A stretch of DNA of 64,000 bases from Candidatus Regiella insecticola LSR1. GTDB lineage: Bacteria; Pseudomonadota; Gammaproteobacteria; Enterobacterales; Enterobacteriaceae. Shown here one piece after another: positions 41,868 to 52,245 of the stretch. The notes under the pieces were generated by a model that was not told the DNA's origin, did no database searches, and saw only the letters and a program-made list of their open reading frames with translations. The stretch spans positions 550,373 to 614,372 of the forward strand of contig NZ_GL379589.1 in the NCBI RefSeq assembly GCF_000143625.1. Direction: 5' to 3'. Position 1 is the first letter of the stretch. The number at the start of each line of letters is the position of its first letter. Made by a program: the position numbers and the translations under genes.

Positions 41868-44800
41868 CTATTTAAATCGCTTACCTGCATTACGAAACAT
41901 ACGCATCCAAGGGCTGTCTTCACCCCAGTCCGCGGGATGCCAAGAATGGCTAACCGTACGGAAAACACGTTCTGGGTGCGGCATCATGATGGTCGCCCTG
42001 CCACTGGTACTGGTTAGCGCTGTGATCCCCTTGACAGAGCCATTTGGATTAGCGGGGTATTGCTCAGTGCATATCCCTTTATTATCGACAAAACGGAGTA
42101 CCACCTGATTTTTTTCTTCCAATAGCGTTAAATCTTTATCTGCTACTGCAACTCGCCCTTCACCATGTGAAACAACAATAGGTAAACGTGAACCGGCCAT
42201 ATCCTGTGTAAATAAACAAGGGCTGGCAACCACTTCCACTAAGCTGAAACGCGCCTCAAAACGTGTCGATAAATTACGCTTAAAATGAGGCCAATGCTCT
42301 GCGCCAGGAATTAATGCCCGTAAATTAGACATCATCTGACAGCCATTACAAACCCCTAATGCCAACGTGTTTGAGTGATGAAAAAAAGCGGTAAATTCAT
42401 CTCGTAAGCGGTTATTAAACAGAATAGATTTCGCCCATCCCTCACCGGCACCTAACACATCGCCGTAAGAGAACCCCCCACAGGCAACCAAGGTTTGAAA
42501 ATCGGTTAAATTTATTCTTCCCGTGAGTAGATCACTCATATGCACATCGACAGCATCAAACCCCGCACGATGAAACGCCGCCGCCATTTCAACCTGAGAA
42601 TTCACCCCTTGCTCACGCAATACCGCCACTTTTGGCCGTATTCCCTGGGCAATATAAGGCGCTGCAATCTTTTCGTTGAGATCAAAAGTTAATTTCACGT
42701 TTAAACCGGGATCAGTATTGTCTTTTTTCGCCTGATGCTCTTGATCAGCGCACTCTGGATTATCACTTAACCGCTGCATTTGCCAGGTGGTTTCAGCCCA
42801 CCAGCAACGTAAAGTGGTACGACTCTCCTGGTATAGCTCTTCATTGCCGTGGCGGATAATAAAATCATCCCCGGCAGTCGCACGGCCTAAATAGTGCACG
42901 CAATCTGCTAAACCATGGTCGGCTAAACATTGTTCCACTTTGCTACGCTGCTGAGCAGAAACTTGGATCACCGCGCCCAATTCTTCATTAAATAGCGCCG
43001 CTAAGGTATCTTCCCCTAAGGATGCAATGTTCACATCAATACCACAGTGTCCTACAAAGGCCATTTCGGCTAATGTCACCAACAAACCGCCGTCAGATCG
43101 ATCGTGATAAGCCAACAGTGCGCGATCGGCAATCAAAGATTGCATCGCATTAAAGAAACCGGCTAATTGGGACACATTACGAATATCAGCCGCTTTATCC
43201 CCTAATTGTCGGTAAACTTGCGCCAAGGCGGTTGCCCCCAATCCATTGTGACCCGCCCCTAAATCGATCAATAAAAGCGCATTTTTATCATTATTATCTT
43301 TTTTATCATCACGGTCTTCCGGAGCAAGCTGTAGCTGTGGCGTGACGGTACTACGAACATCTTCAACCCGCGCAAAGGCCGTGATCACCAATGACAATGG
43401 CGAAATCATCTCCCGTTGTTTATCGCCTTGCTGCCAACAGGTTTTCATCGACAGCGAATCTTTTCCTACTGGGATAGTTAAACCGAGCTCCGGGCAAAGT
43501 TCCTTGCCCACCGCACGCACAGCATCAAACAACCCAGCATCTTCACCTGGATGATCCGCGGCAGACATCCAGTTAGCCGAAAGCTTAACCCGTTTTAATT
43601 CGCCAATCTGAGTCGCGGCAATATTGGTCAATGCTTCACCGACCGCTAAACGCGCAGAGGCAGCAAAATCCAACAGCGCCACTGGCGCGCGTTCACCAAT
43701 AGACATCGCTTCGCCATGATAACTGTCTAAACTGGCACTGGTGACGGCACAATCGGCTACCGGAACTTGCCAAGGCCCCACCATTTGATCGCGCGTCACC
43801 ATTCCCGTCACACTGCGATCGCCTATGGTGATCAGGAAGGTTTTTTCAGCTACCGTCGGGAGATGCAGAATACGCTCTACGGCGTCAGCAATGGCGATCT
43901 TTTCACGATTCAGCGCTTCAGCGCAGACGGGTAAACGAGTCACCTCTCGTACCATTTTGGGCGGTTTTCCTAATAATATATCCAGTGAAATATTAATAGG
44001 CTGATTATTAAATTCACTATCCTTCACTGTCAGATCTTGTTTTGCGGTGGCTTTACCAATTACCGCATAAGGCGTACGTTCACGCTGACAGATTTCATCA
44101 AATTCTTTCATTTGATCGGGATTGACTGCCAACACATAACGTTCTTGTGATTCATTACACCATATTTCCAATGGGCTCATGCTGGGATCATCGCTCGGGA
44201 TGGCGCGTAATTCAAAATCTCCGCCCCGCCCCGCATCATTGACTAATTCCGGCATCGCATTTGACAGACCCCCTGCGCCGACATCATGAATAAATAAGAT
44301 TGGATTCTTATCGCCCCGCTGCCAGCAGCGATCGATCACTTCTTGGCAACGGCGTTCCATTTCTGGATTATCCCGTTGTACCGAAGCAAAATCTAACTCT
44401 GCCCCTAACTGGCCAGAGGTGACCGAAGAGGCAGCGCCTCCCCCTAAACCGATATTCATCGCTGCACCACCGAGGACGATCAGCTTTGCGCCGACAGGAA
44501 TTTCACCTTTTTGTACATGATCAGCGCGAATATTGCCTATCCCCCCCGCCAACATAATCGGTTTATGATAACCCCGTAATTCATAGCGATTTTCATCGCT
44601 ATTATCGCTCTTCAACCGAGCCTTCACCCGTTCTTCATAAGTGCGGAAATAGCCCAATAATGCCGGGCGGCCAAATTCATTATTAAATGCTGCCCCGCCA
44701 AGAGGCCCCTCGGTGATAATATCCAATGCAGTGGCAATACGATCCGGTTTACCGAAGTCTTCTTCCCAAGGTTGTTCAAACTTAGGAATACGTAAATTAG

Positions 44801-45836
44801 AAACGGAAAAACCGACTAAACCGGCTTTCGGCTTAGCACCCCGCCCGGTGGCACCTTCGTCACGAATTTCACCGCCTGAGCCAGTAGCCGCTCCCGGCCA
44901 AGGAGATATCGCCGTCGGATGATTATGCGTTTCCACTTTCATCAAAATAGGCGTTTCTTCTTGATGATAATCATAGATCCCAGTCTCAGCATCGGGGAAA
45001 AAACGTCCGACTCGTGATCCCTCCATGACTGCCGCATTGTCTTTATAGGCTGATAACACATAGTCTGGCGTTTGCTCGAAAGTATTTTTAATCATGTTAA
45101 ATAACGAACGAGGTTGCTTAATACCATCAATAACCCAATCGGCATTAAAAATTTTATGACGACAATGTTCTGAATTGGCCTGCGCAAACATATACAGCTC
45201 AACATCGGTTGGATTACGCTCCAAACGAGTAAAAGAGTCGAATAAATAATCAATTTCATCCTTGGCTAAGGCAAGACCGAGCTGGTTATTAGCGTGCTCT
45301 AATGCGGTGCGCCCTTGGCTCAGGATATCGACCTGTTTTAAAGCAGGGGGTATATGAGAAGCACTTTGAGGAAAAATCTCTTTCGCGGAGGGAAAATCGG
45401 TAAATACCGCTTCAACCATACGATCATGCAGCATTGCTGCCAACTGCTGCCATTGCGTCGATGTCAACTCGACACTTTGAATATAAAAAGCCACGCCTCT
45501 TTCTAGACGTAATACCTTAGATAAACCACAATTATGCGCAATATCACTGGCTTTAGAAGACCAGGGAGAAATAGTACCTAATCGCGGTGTTACCAGCAGT
45601 AAACGCCCTGGCACAACGCGCTCTGAGGTAGCTTGCCGAGGAGAAACAGAAGAATCATACTCAAGCAAACGTGCCAGCTTAGTGTTTTCCTCTGCATTTA
45701 ATGGAGCACTGAGATCAGCAAAATGAATATATTCAGCGTAGATATCATCTACCGGTAAACACAAATCCTTACAACGAGACAGCAGTTTAGTGATTTTAAA
45801 AGCCGACAAAGCGGCAGAGCCGCGCAGTATTTCCAT
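41868..45836 (-). CDS. purL: PurL, phosphoribosylformylglycinamidine synthase
   Basis: Converts FGAR and glutamine to FGAM in purine synthesis, using an ammonia channel. About 1322 residues (E. coli 1295), complete from [15 protein letters not shown] at 45836 to FRNAGKRFK; the longer in-frame start at 45893 would run through a hairpin and is not used by the family. N-terminal PurS-like domain, two AIR synthase-like halves ([31 protein letters not shown]), and a C-terminal class I glutaminase with the nucleophile in [10 protein letters not shown] working de novo purine step. Confidence 0.96.
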   Translation of the reverse strand: MEILRGSAALSAFKITKLLSRCKDLCLPVDDIYAEYIHFADLSAPLNAEENTKLARLLEYDSSVSPRQATSERVVPGRLLLVTPRLGTISPWSSKASDIAHNCGLSKVLRLERGVAFYIQSVELTSTQWQQLAAMLHDRMVEAVFTDFPSAKEIFPQSASHIPPALKQVDILSQGRTALEHANNQLGLALAKDEIDYLFDSFTRLERNPTDVELYMFAQANSEHCRHKIFNADWVIDGIKQPRSLFNMIKNTFEQTPDYVLSAYKDNAAVMEGSRVGRFFPDAETGIYDYHQEETPILMKVETHNHPTAISPWPGAATGSGGEIRDEGATGRGAKPKAGLVGFSVSNLRIPKFEQPWEEDFGKPDRIATALDIITEGPLGGAAFNNEFGRPALLGYFRTYEERVKARLKSDNSDENRYELRGYHKPIMLAGGIGNIRADHVQKGEIPVGAKLIVLGGAAMNIGLGGGAASSVTSGQLGAELDFASVQRDNPEMERRCQEVIDRCWQRGDKNPILFIHDVGAGGLSNAMPELVNDAGRGGDFELRAIPSDDPSMSPLEIWCNESQERYVLAVNPDQMKEFDEICQRERTPYAVIGKATAKQDLTVKDSEFNNQPINISLDILLGKPPKMVREVTRLPVCAEALNREKIAIADAVERILHLPTVAEKTFLITIGDRSVTGMVTRDQMVGPWQVPVADCAVTSASLDSYHGEAMSIGERAPVALLDFAASARLAVGEALTNIAATQIGELKRVKLSANWMSAADHPGEDAGLFDAVRAVGKELCPELGLTIPVGKDSLSMKTCWQQGDKQREMISPLSLVITAFARVEDVRSTVTPQLQLAPEDRDDKKDNNDKNALLLIDLGAGHNGLGATALAQVYRQLGDKAADIRNVSQLAGFFNAMQSLIADRALLAYHDRSDGGLLVTLAEMAFVGHCGIDVNIASLGEDTLAALFNEELGAVIQVSAQQRSKVEQCLADHGLADCVHYLGRATAGDDFIIRHGNEELYQESRTTLRCWWAETTWQMQRLSDNPECADQEHQAKKDNTDPGLNVKLTFDLNEKIAAPYIAQGIRPKVAVLREQGVNSQVEMAAAFHRAGFDAVDVHMSDLLTGRINLTDFQTLVACGGFSYGDVLGAGEGWAKSILFNNRLRDEFTAFFHHSNTLALGVCNGCQMMSNLRALIPGAEHWPHFKRNLSTRFEARFSLVEVVASPCLFTQDMAGSRLPIVVSHGEGRVAVADKDLTLLEEKNQVVLRFVDNKGICTEQYPANPNGSVKGITALTSTSGRATIMMPHPERVFRTVSHSWHPADWGEDSPWMRMFRNAGKRFK

Positions 45837-45880
45837 AAGCAAAGTTTCTCTTGTTTGCAAAGCATTGGGGGACAGCATTA

Positions 45881-45932
45881 AGCGTCTGTTCAAAATCTCT
45901 TAACCCCACACAAGAGATTTCGAACAGACGCT
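45881..45932 (-). promoter_or_regulatory. 21-bp-arm hairpin in the purL leader
   Basis: AGCGTCTGTTCAAAATCTCTT pairs with AAGAGATTTCGAACAGACGCT across a 10-base loop, with one mismatch, ending about 45 bases before the purL start. It could be an mRNA structure acting on purL expression or a small palindromic repeat insertion. No second copy was seen in the window. Confidence 0.5.
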
Positions 45933-45991
45933 AAAAAAACGCGGTGCCATTATAGTCAATGCTTAGCGATGACGAAACTGCTCTGTCGCTA

Positions 45992-46213
45992 TCACCTGTT
46001 TTCTTCCTTGCCACGCAAAACCATCTCGTCATCAAAAATACCCCCCGCTTTCGACAGTACATTCAATGGCAGATCAACCATAAAATCAGTTGGTACCTCG
46101 ATCTCATGTAATAATTCAAAAAATTCATTCCATGTTTTGGCACCGGGTCAATTCGACAACACTACATCGCCGGTCGTATCGTCTCGCGTGACATACACTT
46201 CGTCATCTATCAT
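45992..46213 (-). pseudogene. VapB/VagC-type (AbrB-fold) antitoxin with an internal stop
   Basis: From an ATG at 46213 the frame reads MIDDEVYVTRDDTTGDVVLSN, a TGA, then PGAKTWNEFFELLHEIEVP and TDFM, ending GKEENR. The pattern (TGDVVLS-RP…W-eFFell…vP-DF) is that of SpoVT/AbrB-fold VapB antitoxins. TGA stands where Arg (CGA) is expected, at codon 22, so one C-to-T change explains it. No VapC toxin follows. The start is 4 bp after the lafU stop. Confidence 0.65.
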
Positions 46214-46217
46214 TTTT

Positions 46218-47198
46218 CTATCTCAGTTTGAGCTCTTTTGTAAGGTGATCACTTAAATCGGTTTGGATCACCTTTGTATGCTGATCACTCAAATCGGTTT
46301 GGATCACCTTTGGGTTATGATCACCAAAAAATTGATACAGCATCTCGGTGGCGGCTTTCGTCAACACCATAATTTCAATACGACGATTTGCGGCGCCTAA
46401 AGGATCCTTTTCATCAAGCAACATCTGATCAGCCATCGCGTTGATTTGTAAAATATGAGCATCATCTAATCCTCCTCTTTCTAACGCCCGTCGCGCCGCC
46501 ATCGCCCTTTCTCCTGATAGATTCCAGTTGTTATAAAGCTCTTGATCACGATAACGCGCACCATCGGTATGACCGGTAATAATAACTTTATTATTGAGAT
46601 CATTTAAAACAGGGGCTAATTCAGCTAATAAGCGTGTGAAAAAAGGCGTGAGCAATGCACTACTCAGCGGGAACATTTCTCGCTTTTTATCGTCCTGTAT
46701 CAAAATGCGTAACCCTTGTGGAACCATTTCTATGTTTAAATTGGATTGCGCATTATGTGCTTTGCTGATTTCCAGTACCATCCGCGATAGATCTTGCATT
46801 TCTGTCGCCGATTTATCGACAACCTCTTTGCGTATTTGATCGGGCTCCTTGAAAGGCTCCTTCAAACGATTTTCGCGCGCCCTTTCTTTCATGCTGTCAC
46901 GTGTCTTATTGGTGTGAAGCATCTCAAAATTTTTGTCTGCGCCATTTTTATTCTTCAACGGAATAGAAAGAAATGACTGATTAGAGAATATGGTATTGCC
47001 ATGGATATGGGACATAATTTCATGTCTTTCTTCTTCCGAAACGGCTCCGACTATCCATAACACCATAAACAACGCCATCATTGCCAAAGTAAAATCAGCA
47101 AAGGCGACTTTCCAAGCCCCAGTATGAACACCAGCATGATGTTTCTTGGCGGAACGTTTGATAATGGTGGTATGTGTACTTCGAGCTTGCCCTCTCAT
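46218..47198 (-). CDS. lafU: flagellar stator protein MotB/LafU
   Basis: Peptidoglycan-anchored half of the flagellar proton channel. It is 326 residues. A single transmembrane segment (about 28-52) includes the conserved proton-carrying Asp in WKVAFADFTLAMMALF. The C-terminal OmpA-like domain (about 175-285) has ITGHTDGARYRDQELYNNWNL and NRRIEIMV. The length and gene order next to motA, sigma, fliL and fliK match the lateral Flag-2 LafU. The tail repeats KVIQTDLSD twice because of a 36-bp tandem duplication (about 46247-46318). Confidence 0.88.
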   Translation of the reverse strand: MRGQARSTHTTIIKRSAKKHHAGVHTGAWKVAFADFTLAMMALFMVLWIVGAVSEEERHEIMSHIHGNTIFSNQSFLSIPLKNKNGADKNFEMLHTNKTRDSMKERARENRLKEPFKEPDQIRKEVVDKSATEMQDLSRMVLEISKAHNAQSNLNIEMVPQGLRILIQDDKKREMFPLSSALLTPFFTRLLAELAPVLNDLNNKVIITGHTDGARYRDQELYNNWNLSGERAMAARRALERGGLDDAHILQINAMADQMLLDEKDPLGAANRRIEIMVLTKAATEMLYQFFGDHNPKVIQTDLSDQHTKVIQTDLSDHLTKELKLR

Positions 47199-48056
47199 TT
47201 AGGCGCCTTCCATTTTGTTGATCCAGGAATCAAGGGTGGCGAAAGTGGGTTTATTATCAAGCGGTAACATTTTACGCCCTGAATCCACTGCCAATAAGGA
47301 AGGTTTACCCGCGACATGATTGACCAAAACGATACGGACACATTCGAAAAAAGAAAGTCTCTTTTTCATTTCTTGCTCCATGGCATTGGCTAAGGGATCC
47401 ATAAAGCAATAACAAATAAATACCCCGAGGAAGGTGCCGATCAATGCCGCGGCAACTTTAATACCAATTAAAGCAATGGAGCCATCTATCGATTGCATGG
47501 TAATAATAATACCTAGCACCGCAGCACAAATACCAAAACCAGGCATGGCTTCTGCTGTCCGTTGCATAGAACGCGACGGCACCAGCAGTTGTTCCTCAAC
47601 AGCGCCTAATTCTTGCTCTAGAATACCTTCTAGTTCATGTTCATTTATCTTGCCCATCGCCATTAAACGAAAATTATCTGAGATAAAGGTGACTAAACCT
47701 TTATGTTTCAAAATAAGCGGGTATTTTTGAAATAGCGTACTATTTTCCGGAATTTCGATATGTTCATCTAATTTTTTCAATCCTCCTTCATCAACCATTT
47801 CTAATAATTCATACAATAACAACAATTGTTGTTGAAATTCTAAAGTATATTGATTTTTACTGACGACACTTTTTATTTGTTGCCACATTTCTACTAATAC
47901 ATATTTAGGATTAGCCAAAATCATGGCACCCATCCCAGCCCCTAAAATAATAATAATTTCGCCTGGCTGCCAAAAAGAGGACATAATGCCTCCCGACATT
48001 AAATAACCGCCAATAACGCAGAACATAATAATAATCAAACCCAATAACTTCTGCAT
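47199..48056 (-). CDS. lafT: flagellar stator protein MotA/LafT
   Basis: Membrane half of the stator. It is 285 residues with four hydrophobic segments (about 4-24, 30-50, 170-192, 200-222) and the conserved AMPGFGICAAVLGIIITM and DPLANAMEQEMKKR regions. The lafT stop and lafU start are adjacent, so the two are translated together. Intact. Confidence 0.9.
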   Translation of the reverse strand: MQKLLGLIIIMFCVIGGYLMSGGIMSSFWQPGEIIIILGAGMGAMILANPKYVLVEMWQQIKSVVSKNQYTLEFQQQLLLLYELLEMVDEGGLKKLDEHIEIPENSTLFQKYPLILKHKGLVTFISDNFRLMAMGKINEHELEGILEQELGAVEEQLLVPSRSMQRTAEAMPGFGICAAVLGIIITMQSIDGSIALIGIKVAAALIGTFLGVFICYCFMDPLANAMEQEMKKRLSFFECVRIVLVNHVAGKPSLLAVDSGRKMLPLDNKPTFATLDSWINKMEGA

Positions 48057-48063
48057 AACTTCC

Positions 48064-48765
48064 TCAATGGCTACAAAATTTTTTAATTTTTTCTGCTATT
48101 TTTTTATTTAGTTGACAAACTCTCGCTTCAGTCAGCTCTAATACCAATGCAATTTCCTTCAAACTCAGTTCTTGCTGATAATAAAGACTTAAAATAAGCT
48201 TTTCTCTGTCATCCAATGTACCAATGGCTTGCCTGAGACTGTCTTGGATAATCATTTGCTCCTCTAACTCTCGGCTTTGCAGCGCATCGTTATGCGTTTC
48301 TAACGAGAGAAGATCATCTAAACTTTCCATAGCCTTGGCATTTTCTAATAACAGATACTCTTGATATTCTTGCGGGGTAATGGATAACTCTGCGGCAATC
48401 TCATCGTAATTAGGTTCATGCCCTAACCTTTTTCCCAATTCTCTTATCGCTTCGTTTGTTTTGTGTGTTTTTTGCCTTAATCTTCGGGGACGCCAATCAT
48501 GCTCACGCAATTGATCCAGTATTGCACCGCGAATACGATGCACCGCATAAGCGGCAAATTGTTGATCGGGATGCCCATAGCGGCGCAGAGCCTCAAGCAA
48601 TCCCATTAATGCAATTTGCTGCATATCTTCTCTTTCTAAAACGCTGTCGGCTTGAAACGATAGCTGCCGAACGACACGTTTTACTAGGGGTAAATAAGCA
48701 TCAAGATATTTCCCTTCATCCAGAGAGGTCAATGCTATATTTTCATCAATACATATCATTGTCAT
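48064..48765 (-). CDS. lafS: flagellar sigma factor, FliA/LafS type
   Basis: A sigma-28-type factor for late flagellar genes. The start is taken as MTMICIDEN at 48765, 4 bp after the lafF stop; longer starts would overlap lafF. About 233 residues. Region 2 is visible (LVKRVVRQLSFQADSVLEREDMQQI … AAYAVHRIRGAILDQLR), then region 3 and region 4 (LDDREKLILSLYYQQELSLKEIALVL). Embedded in the cluster, as lafS is in Flag-2 loci. Looks intact. Confidence 0.9.
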   Translation of the reverse strand: MTMICIDENIALTSLDEGKYLDAYLPLVKRVVRQLSFQADSVLEREDMQQIALMGLLEALRRYGHPDQQFAAYAVHRIRGAILDQLREHDWRPRRLRQKTHKTNEAIRELGKRLGHEPNYDEIAAELSITPQEYQEYLLLENAKAMESLDDLLSLETHNDALQSRELEEQMIIQDSLRQAIGTLDDREKLILSLYYQQELSLKEIALVLELTEARVCQLNKKIAEKIKKFCSH

Positions 48766-48769
48766 AGAA

Positions 48770-49239
48770 TTATTGAAAAACCATTTTACTAATAACAACA
48801 TCATCGAATGGCATAGGAACTTTTAATTCATTAAAGTTTCTTTGATATTCACTCATTAAGCTTTGGCGTAAATCAGCAATAGTAAAACTACGGATTTCTT
48901 GATAATTCATACCAGAAAGTAAATTCACAGTGGCACCACGAATGGCAGGTGTTAGCGCTGTTACTTTTTTAACATCCGCGTCATCACCGGTGGCAATGCC
49001 CAATTCTAATAGCATATAACGCTCTTCATCATCGATATTCTTAAGCGTGATAACCATATTTTTAATTTCAACAAACTGTACCGGTTTACTTCCCCGCACA
49101 AAATGTTTTGGGCACCATATGGGTGGATTAATTCGCTCCTTTTTATATTACGCTGATAATTAAATGCCATCCATCCAGCAACAACAGTGGCAACAATAAC
49201 TAAAAATATCAGTATTTTTGACCTCTTAGACATAATCAT
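48770..49239 (-). pseudogene. lafF: FliL/LafF flagellar basal-body protein, frameshifted
   Basis: FliL surrounds and strengthens stators. The N-terminal frame (49239 downward) has a transmembrane segment (ILIFLVIVATVVAGWMAF) up to NYQRNIK. The rest (INPPIWCPKHFVRGSKPVQF, EIKNMVITLKN … MPFDDVVISKMVFQ) is one frame over. The shift falls in an A5 run near 49140. A single-base indel explains it; a sequencing error is possible. Confidence 0.75.
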
Positions 49240-49262
49240 AAATAACCCACTAAACTAATCCA

Positions 49263-50301
49263 TTAAACGGTTGCTAAAAGAGTGCCATCACCACCTGCAC
49301 TCTGCTCTTCTTCAATAGTCATATTTCCAGCAGCACTGATGTGTGATCCTGATTCAAGTGTCCGTTGTTTCTGTTGTTGTTGTTTGTCACCAGAAGAAAT
49401 TTGCACTTCCACCTGATGGGTCGTCACTGACGTTAGATTTTGCCGCAGTTCGTCACTGCTTTGTTGCAACATATGATAAATATCCCCTTGACTGGCATTA
49501 ATCTGAATCTGTAATTTTCCCGCGTTGACACTGACAGAAATATCTATTTTTCCCATCTCAGGGGGATCAAGACGAATACTGGCGTGCTGCGTTCCCTTTT
49601 CTATTTGCAGCTTTAATCTTTCCCCCAGCAGCGTACGTAATTGCTGTGGCCATTGATCTTTATCGTTTGTTAGAGTGAACGGTTTCTCTAAAGCGCTAAT
49701 CCCCTCCCCCGCTGGAGCATGATTTAAATTAGATTGCGCTATTAAGGTTGTTGGCACATTGGTTGGATTAGCAGGCGTCGGATTTGAGCGTACAATGAGG
49801 CTATCAGATGTCTCCTTTGCGTTTGCCGTGACCAAATTGACTTTAGTTTCAGCCGTTGACCATCGCCCCGGTGTTTCTACTGATATTAAAGGGGGGTTTT
49901 GGCTGAGAGCGGATGCATTATCATGCTCAGCATCAGATGAGGATACAGATTGCTGCATCCCCATCGGCGCTAAATAAGGTGGCAAAGAGGCTAATAGCGT
50001 CTCTAATAACGGCTGATTTTGCGCTTATTGCCTCATTGTGAGGCATTTTTTCCTGCCCTTGCGCCGCTAACACAAAATCCAAAGGATCAACAACAACAGC
50101 CGGGCTGTCGATTTCTTCACTCACAAAGCTAGCCGGGGTTAAGGGGGGGGATAGATCGGCTCCCATCTGCGTGAATACATCATTAAATGTTTCCCGCAAC
50201 TCTACAGCCCCAGCCTCAGATATTTTAGAGATTGCAATAGGTATTTTGTTTTCGCTTTTTTGCCCGCTTGGTAGCGCAGAATTGATCGACGGCGTATTCA
50301 C
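49263..50301 (-). pseudogene. lafE: FliK/LafE hook-length control protein, frameshifted
   Basis: Secreted ruler that sets hook length. The N-terminal frame (from 50301, MNTPSINSALPSG) is low-complexity, as usual. The C-terminal frame (49263-49985 and a little upstream, QPLLETLLASLPPYLAPMG) has the Flg_hook domain (IRLDPPEMGKIDISVSVNAG and IQINASQG). The two frames meet near 50028, one base apart. About 345 residues if joined. Confidence 0.78.
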
Positions 50302-50352
50302 TTTACTGTCCTCTTATCAGCGTTGCATAAATTTCCATTCATTCCTTATTCC

Positions 50353-50736
50353 TTATTTTTTTCCTAATGTTTGCCAACCGTTATAAAGATTAGTGATGAT
50401 GCCTTCGACCTCTACAATTAACTCGATGGATAACTGATTACTGGCGTCATACAGCCGATACACACAATAGTCATATAAACGTGCTAAATTCGCCGCAACG
50501 GAGCCGCCGTTGTCAAAATCGAGCACTGCCGTCAACGCATTGATAATATCAATGCATTTATTGACGCTTGTCGCCTTGTGTTCATAACGCTTAGCTTTGA
50601 TATGGCTTTTGGTTCGTATCAACTCATCCATCAGCGCTGAAAACAACATCAACACCAGTTGATGCGAGGTCGCAACACAAGCTTGAGCAGCGATATCATC
50701 CTGCTGATACAAACGATAATCTTGGTTTTGATACAT
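50353..50736 (-). CDS. lafC: flagellin export chaperone FliS/LafC
   Basis: Binds flagellin and delivers it to the export gate. It is 127 residues, helical, with QACVATSHQLVLMLFSALMDEL near the N-terminus and NLARLYDYCVYRLYDAS, the FliS signature. 18 bp after fliD. No fliT-like gene follows, although Flag-2 loci usually have lafD here. Confidence 0.88.
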   Translation of the reverse strand: MYQNQDYRLYQQDDIAAQACVATSHQLVLMLFSALMDELIRTKSHIKAKRYEHKATSVNKCIDIINALTAVLDFDNGGSVAANLARLYDYCVYRLYDASNQLSIELIVEVEGIITNLYNGWQTLGKK

Positions 50737-50754
50737 ACACCGGGTTCCGTTTTT

Positions 50755-52029
50755 CTAATAATTGCGCCTTGACGGGAAATGAGTTTCGACGAACCTTTTG
50801 TTCTTAAGCTCATTTATTGCATTTTGTCTTAATCTTTTTTCTGACTCTTCTTTAAATTTCTCCAGCGCTGTCTGGTGTGCTTTTTCCTTAGCGGTAAGCT
50901 CCTTATCTTTTTCTGCTAAGCGCCTTAAATTCAATTGAATAAAACTCTCACTGCTTTTACCTTTAATGTTTTTGGGAGGATCAAAATAAACCGATAACTT
51001 ATTTATCATACGGTTAACCAATCCGTTTTCTCCGTTAAATATTGTCGTCAAAGCGTTAGGATTTTGTTTTAATAAAGTGGCTAAATTTTTATCAACTGTC
51101 AGTTTTCCGCTTCTTTCTATTTGTACCACTCGTGTCTTCAGTTCTCTTATTTCATTTAGACATGAACGTTTTAAGTTAATAATATGGTCATTACCGGCAG
51201 CATCGAGTGCGTTATATGCCTGAACAAATTTTTCTACTTGTTGTGTCGTTGCTGATGTATCGAGAGAAAGAGAGAAAGAGACGGGACTAGAGCCGGTAAG
51301 TTTTTTCAGCTCAATGGAAAAGCCGGACACAATATCATCAAATTGATTGCTTGGATTGCTCGTTGCTTGGCCATCAATATTAATGTGTGCATCTTGCGCT
51401 TGGCGCTCCTCTCCTCCAGTCAATAGGCTGGAAGTCACGCTCATTGTATTGGCGACACCGCTTTCACTGCTTGCTAAGCTAAATGTTTTTTTGCCATCGA
51501 GACGATAAATTAAAGCAACGATTCCTTTATTATCGGGATGCGTATTGATAGCTTGTTGCAAACCTTCTAACGTCTTGTTCTGTAGTGCAGATAAATCGAT
51601 TTCAAATGACTTACTGTTGATGGCCAATGTTAATAAACCACTCGCCTTAGCAATCTGATCATCATCAAGGGATTTATAAATAATTTTATGCTCACTGGCT
51701 AACGCGAGCACGTCCACTGTATGCGAACTTCTAATCGCTTTACTATCGTGGCTGATCTTGACGTATTTTTCTTGAGGATCACTGCTGATAACAGAATTTT
51801 GTACCATATCAGCATTATTCAATACGTTAAGATCAGCACGAAAAGTCTCTAATGTCTTTTGGAATTCTCCCCATCTATTTTCTTCAGCCTGAAAAATTTT
51901 TCGTTCATTTTTTAAGCTAACATTTTTTAAGCTAACGGATTGAGCATAAAACTGATTCTTCGCCATTTCTTCAGCCTGTTTTTTAAACTCAGGATTATCG
52001 ATTTTAAATCCACTAATACTATCAACCAT
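50755..52029 (-). CDS. lafB: flagellar cap protein FliD/LafB
   Basis: Filament cap that folds incoming flagellin. The start is taken as MVDSISGFKIDNPEF at 52029; an upstream ATG at 52059 would add 10 residues. About 424 residues. FliD_N region with LKNERKIFQAEENRWGEFQKTL, central HTVDVLALASEHKI, and a FliD_C helical region (about 280-424) ending TAKEKAHQTALEKFKEESEK. Looks intact. Confidence 0.9.
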   Translation of the reverse strand: MVDSISGFKIDNPEFKKQAEEMAKNQFYAQSVSLKNVSLKNERKIFQAEENRWGEFQKTLETFRADLNVLNNADMVQNSVISSDPQEKYVKISHDSKAIRSSHTVDVLALASEHKIIYKSLDDDQIAKASGLLTLAINSKSFEIDLSALQNKTLEGLQQAINTHPDNKGIVALIYRLDGKKTFSLASSESGVANTMSVTSSLLTGGEERQAQDAHINIDGQATSNPSNQFDDIVSGFSIELKKLTGSSPVSFSLSLDTSATTQQVEKFVQAYNALDAAGNDHIINLKRSCLNEIRELKTRVVQIERSGKLTVDKNLATLLKQNPNALTTIFNGENGLVNRMINKLSVYFDPPKNIKGKSSESFIQLNLRRLAEKDKELTAKEKAHQTALEKFKEESEKRLRQNAINELKNKRFVETHFPSRRNY

Positions 52030-52183
52030 TATCCCTCTCACTATGTTGAAGTGATCCATATCTTAATTAAATGCAATAAGCATACCAACAATAAGCCATT
52101 GATTTAAAACTATATAAAAATCATTGCGGAAGCATTTTTTCTCTTTTTGGTTTCTAGCGGAAAGCGGCAATAAAATGAGTACT

Positions 52184-52211
52184 AAAAACACCGCCCTAAA
52201 GCGGTGTTTTT
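52184..52211. terminator. terminator between flagellin and fliD
   Basis: AAAAACACCGC / GCGGTGTTTTT, an 11-bp stem with a 6-base loop, 35 bases after the flagellin stop. It would end most flagellin transcripts before lafB. Confidence 0.88.
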
Positions 52212-52245
52212 AATTATCGAAAATCTAAACTAAAGTTTGAGGGCT

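Noticed and set aside
45933-45975. PurR operator before purL
   Set aside because: A GCGTTTTTTTAGCG-like stretch is only weakly similar to the PurR consensus; not enough to call.
45969-46256. Plus-strand open frame of 95 codons
   Set aside because: It lies opposite the decayed antitoxin and the end of lafU; its low-complexity Ser-rich translation has no features of a real protein.
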